64,000 bases of DNA from Bacteroidota bacterium. Its GTDB lineage: Bacteria; Bacteroidota; Bacteroidia; 2-12-FULL-35-15. Where the stretch lies: assembly GCA_947504725.1 (NCBI GenBank), contig CANNHN010000010.1, forward strand, positions 1-64,000, in the 5' to 3' direction. Position 1 is the first letter of the stretch; every line of letters starts with the position of its first letter. Shown piece after piece: positions 61,224 through 64,000 of the stretch. The position numbers and the translations under genes were made by a program. The notes beneath the pieces were generated by a model. The model was given only the letters and a program-made list of their open reading frames with translations, was not told the DNA's origin and ran no database searches.

Positions 61224-62900
61224 CTATTTAGTTGCAAGCTTACTATGATTTCTACTATACAAGAAATAAACCACCAATCCTACCGCTAACCAAATTGAAA
61301 ACCATATCCAGTTCGATGCAGCCATTCCAGTTAACAAATAACAACACGATACTAATCCTAAAACAGGAATCAATGAAAGGTTTTTTAAGAATGATAAAAC
61401 TGTCATTACTATACAAACGATGAAGAATCCTATCATAGGTAATTTGCCTCCGAAGTTATCAGAAGTGAACATAAATGCATCTACAAAAAATGCTGGATAT
61501 TTAAAGATTAAAAATGAAAATGTTGTAATAATAATTAATGGGAAACTGAATTTTGCATTGATGTATGGCAATCTAAATTTTCCTTTAGTAGCTTCTGTCG
61601 CTGTTTTTTCTTCTGCACTTTGTGATGGAAGTAATAGGACGCCTCCACAAACAAGAACGAACGCAAACAATGTTCCGATGCTTGTAAAATCTAAAATGAA
61701 ATTTTCATCAGTAAAAAACATAGGTAGACCAACAACTAAACCTGTAATGATTGTTGCAAATCCAGGCGTTTTATATTTCGGATGAATTTTGGAAAAACGT
61801 TTTGGTAATAATCCATCACGACTCATGGTCATCCAAATTCTTGGTTGTCCCATTTGAAAAACAAGCATTACGCTTGTCATTGCAACAACTGCTGCAATTG
61901 ATACAATGAACAACATCCATTTAACACCTTTCAATGCAAATATTTCTGCAAGAGGATCACTTACTCCTAATAATGTATATGAAACCATTCCTGTTAATAC
62001 GAGTGCTAGAATAATATAAACAGCAGTACATACTACTAATGAATAAATCATTCCACGCGGCAAATCTCTTTGTGGATTTTTTGCTTCTTCTGCCAATGTT
62101 GAAACAGCATCAAACCCAATGTAAGCAAAAAACACAGCAGATACTCCAGCCATTACTCCGCCAAATCCGTTGGGCATAAATGGAGTCCAGTTTTCAATAT
62201 CGATATAAAAAGCTCCTACAATGATTACTAACACAACAACAGCTAATTTTATCATTACCATCAAGTTGCTGAAATTTCTCGATTCTTTCGTTCCTACATA
62301 AACCAAAGCAGTAATCATTATATTAATCATTACAGCTGGCAAGTCAAAAATGATATGTAGGCCGCCAATTTGTGGAGCGTTTGTCCATGCTAACATTCCT
62401 TCTCCTGCTGCATTTTCAGTAAATGCACGGTGAGCAGCTGTATAATTTATAGTTAACCATTCTGGTAAGTGTAATCCAAAACCATCTAACAAGTTTGTAA
62501 AATAGCCGCTCCATGAAAATGCGATGTATATATTTCCAATGGAGTATTCCATCAACAATGCCCAACCAATAATCCATGCAAATAATTCTCCGAAAGAAAC
62601 ATAAGCATAAGTATAAGCACTTCCAGAAACGGGAACACGAGCAGCAAATTCCGCATAACACATTGCGGTGAATCCGCATGCAATAGCACAAATAACGTAA
62701 AGTAAGATAACGGCCGGTCCGCCCGAAAAACAAGCATTTCCAATTGCACTGAAAGTTCCGCCTCCGATGATGGCGGCAATTCCGAAAAATGTTAGATCGC
62801 GTACAGTTAATACTTTACTTAAACCGGAATGTTCTAAATCGCTTCCTTCTTGTAATACTACATTTGCTGATTTCTTTCGGAATAAATTTTTAAAACTCAT
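61224..62900 (-). CDS. APC-family amino acid permease
   Basis: From the ATG at 62900 (MSFKNLFRKKSANVVLQEG, 558 residues) it has about 14 membrane helices. The family start VRDLTFFGIAAIIGGGTFSAIGNA and the helix 3/6 motifs (CAIACGFTAMCYAEFAARVPVSGSAYTY; FFAYIGFDAVSTLAEEAKNPQRDLP) are those of cationic amino acid transporters (CAT, TC 2.A.3.3). It is therefore likely an arginine/lysine-type importer. The frame is open 9 codons upstream to 62927, an alternative start. A TAaaTTTG box (62925-62932, minus) lies just beyond. Confidence 0.9.
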   Translation of the reverse strand: MSFKNLFRKKSANVVLQEGSDLEHSGLSKVLTVRDLTFFGIAAIIGGGTFSAIGNACFSGGPAVILLYVICAIACGFTAMCYAEFAARVPVSGSAYTYAYVSFGELFAWIIGWALLMEYSIGNIYIAFSWSGYFTNLLDGFGLHLPEWLTINYTAAHRAFTENAAGEGMLAWTNAPQIGGLHIIFDLPAVMINIMITALVYVGTKESRNFSNLMVMIKLAVVVLVIIVGAFYIDIENWTPFMPNGFGGVMAGVSAVFFAYIGFDAVSTLAEEAKNPQRDLPRGMIYSLVVCTAVYIILALVLTGMVSYTLLGVSDPLAEIFALKGVKWMLFIVSIAAVVAMTSVMLVFQMGQPRIWMTMSRDGLLPKRFSKIHPKYKTPGFATIITGLVVGLPMFFTDENFILDFTSIGTLFAFVLVCGGVLLLPSQSAEEKTATEATKGKFRLPYINAKFSFPLIIITTFSFLIFKYPAFFVDAFMFTSDNFGGKLPMIGFFIVCIVMTVLSFLKNLSLIPVLGLVSCCYLLTGMAASNWIWFSIWLAVGLVVYFLYSRNHSKLATK

Positions 62901-62942
62901 AGATGTTTTTTTTGGGTTATAGAACAAATTTAAACTAATTTA

Positions 62943-64000
62943 TTAATTCAGTATTTTTTTTAGAAAAGACATTTTTTTTAAAAGTTTTTCTTTGTCAATT
63001 AGAAAAAGCAATCCAATTGCTAGAAATGGCAGGGCAATCGTTTTGTAACGAGCAATTGCACCAAGAATTGGAGTTGTTTCTCCAATGATTAAAAACTGTA
63101 TTAATACAAACGAAAAGCAAAACAAAACGTATGTCCATTTTATTTCTTTCAATGGTTTGATGAATAAAAAAATAAGAAGAGAAGTAAAAAGAATCAGCAA
63201 TGTTTCTAATCCTGCTAACAGAATCAATGGAGATTTTAACTCCCAAATATATGGTCGAAATAATGTGTTTATTAATGCTTGTGGACTGTTTTTGAAAAAC
63301 GAATAGAAAGTAGGTTCGAGTGTTTTGATTTGAATCAGGCTATTAGCAGTTGGAATGGGATTGTTGTTTGAGTCAGTTAGTTGTCCTGTTGCCAATTGAT
63401 TAAATTCATTTTGTTTTAATGAAAGTGTTACCAATGGATTTTGAATATCAACAATTGAGTCAATGTTTAAACCAATTCCTCCAACAATCAACACTACTAA
63501 AATGAATTTTAGGAATACTTTTTTAGATGAAGTTTTATTTATCCACAGCAATAAAATGATGCTTGGAAAAATAGCCAGCCAAACATAAAACTTTGAAAAA
63601 GCTAGCAATAGTGCCATTGCGATACAAGCTATGATAGATTTTATTTTGAATAATTTAGTGGAATAGTAAATCAATAAACCTAGTGCGAAAAATATTAAGC
63701 CTTCTTTTAGAACTCCTGATCCCCAAAATAATACGGATGGTAAAAGAAAAACTGCAAAAAGTAATTCGCGTTTTTTATCTTGAAGATGAGTTACAAAAGT
63801 TTTATAGATGGCAGTTAATCCAATAAGTGAAAGAAAACAAATAACTACAGTGTGAACATTATAATATCCAAATGAAAATATGCGGACTGCTGCATTAAAA
63901 CGAATAATTGTGTGGCTGTCGTTATAAATATTGCTATCGACTTTTCGTGCCCAATAATTCATTTCTGAATAGTAATGATCAAATGAAGGAGTGTTATTCC
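62943..64000 (-). CDS. Multi-pass membrane protein, N-terminus outside the window
   Basis: The visible part is about 350 residues with about nine membrane helices and two basic loops (KTSSKKVFLKF; LKEIKWTYV). The frame is open through the window edge (residues NNTPSFDHYYSEMNYWARK before the first visible ATG at 63962), so that ATG is not the true start. A large loop (about 200-280) precedes FYSFFKNSPQALINTLFRPYIWE. It resembles polysaccharide or glycosyl-lipid membrane enzymes of the GT-C or O-antigen polymerase kind in general layout only; I cannot assign a function. Confidence 0.7.
   Translation of the reverse strand, partial: NNTPSFDHYYSEMNYWARKVDSNIYNDSHTIIRFNAAVRIFSFGYYNVHTVVICFLSLIGLTAIYKTFVTHLQDKKRELLFAVFLLPSVLFWGSGVLKEGLIFFALGLLIYYSTKLFKIKSIIACIAMALLLAFSKFYVWLAIFPSIILLLWINKTSSKKVFLKFILVVLIVGGIGLNIDSIVDIQNPLVTLSLKQNEFNQLATGQLTDSNNNPIPTANSLIQIKTLEPTFYSFFKNSPQALINTLFRPYIWELKSPLILLAGLETLLILFTSLLIFLFIKPLKEIKWTYVLFCFSFVLIQFLIIGETTPILGAIARYKTIALPFLAIGLLFLIDKEKLLKKMSFLKKILN

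Noticed and set aside
1-64000. rRNA, tRNA, CRISPR, prophage, toxin-antitoxin or restriction genes
   Set aside because: I looked in all gaps and found no cloverleaf, no regular spacer array and no matching protein families.

Overview
The window is AT-rich, gene-dense chromosomal DNA of a member of the Bacteroidota. The evidence is: many signal peptides ending in AQ/FSQ; a cargo protein with a type IX secretion (T9SS) tail; PD40/SPOR envelope proteins; PorV-like and other outer-membrane barrels; TPR proteins of Bacteroidota type; almost no Shine-Dalgarno sequences; and promoters of the TTG-N19/20-TAnnTTTG type. I saw no rRNA, tRNA, CRISPR array, prophage or transposase.

Layout. 0.1-5.2 kb (minus): a TPR gene split by an in-frame TGA, the ring-opening enzyme PaaZ, a secreted protein of unknown function and a PlsC-type acyltransferase. 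5.3-9.5 kb (plus): a membrane-anchored Ntn hydrolase (C45) overlapping acpS, a phenylacetate-CoA ligase-like enzyme and a secreted protein. 9.6-15.5 kb (minus): three FAD oxidoreductases (two carotenoid desaturase-like, one halogenase/reductase-like) and an AlaDH/saccharopine dehydrogenase-like protein. 15.7-20.8 kb: a TPR sensor-like protein, a HhH outer-membrane protein, a PorV-like barrel and purE. 20.9-26.6 kb (plus): hpt, adk (with a long lysine-rich tail), obgE, PAP2, crcB, a PafA-like phosphatase and a GNAT. 27.0-35.7 kb: rhlE, then two PD40/SPOR proteins flanking ywbE and a T9SS CotH protein. 35.9-40.2 kb: small metabolic genes and ogt. 40.3-46.6 kb (minus): a MarR-controlled fatty-acid beta-oxidation operon, interrupted by a compact four-helix-bundle element with inverted terminal iterons. 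46.7-52.9 kb: a TRIC channel, a DsbA-like protein, a TMTC-like TPR membrane protein, an acyl-CoA synthetase and a nitronate monooxygenase-like enzyme. 53.1-56.8 kb: a lipoprotein, a double-CbxX AAA ATPase with two N-terminal sandwich domains, and DUF1801. 56.8-64 kb (minus): a barrel, a YtcJ-type amidohydrolase lipoprotein, an SDR, a Rieske oxygenase, an APC permease and a partial membrane protein.

How the parts work together. Acyl-CoA metabolism recurs: FadD-like synthetase, acyl-CoA dehydrogenase, HADH/ECH fusion, thiolase, PaaZ, PaaK-like ligase, AcpS and PlsC. A complete phenylacetate pathway is not in the window. The nucleotide/GTPase run hpt-adk-obgE is housekeeping.

The most unusual items are these. 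(1) A 436-bp element at 42057-42492 consists of one four-helix-bundle gene between 28-bp inverted ends built of 7-bp iterons; a solo copy of one end forms the start of the amidohydrolase gene at 59.28 kb. (2) Adenylate kinase carries a histone-H1-like tail of about 130 residues. (3) Two MarR-type palindromes coincide exactly with the -33 and -7 boxes of the beta-oxidation promoter. (4) A palindromic intergenic repeat has been absorbed in frame into the HADH/ECH gene. (5) Several families of short palindromic repeats lie between genes.
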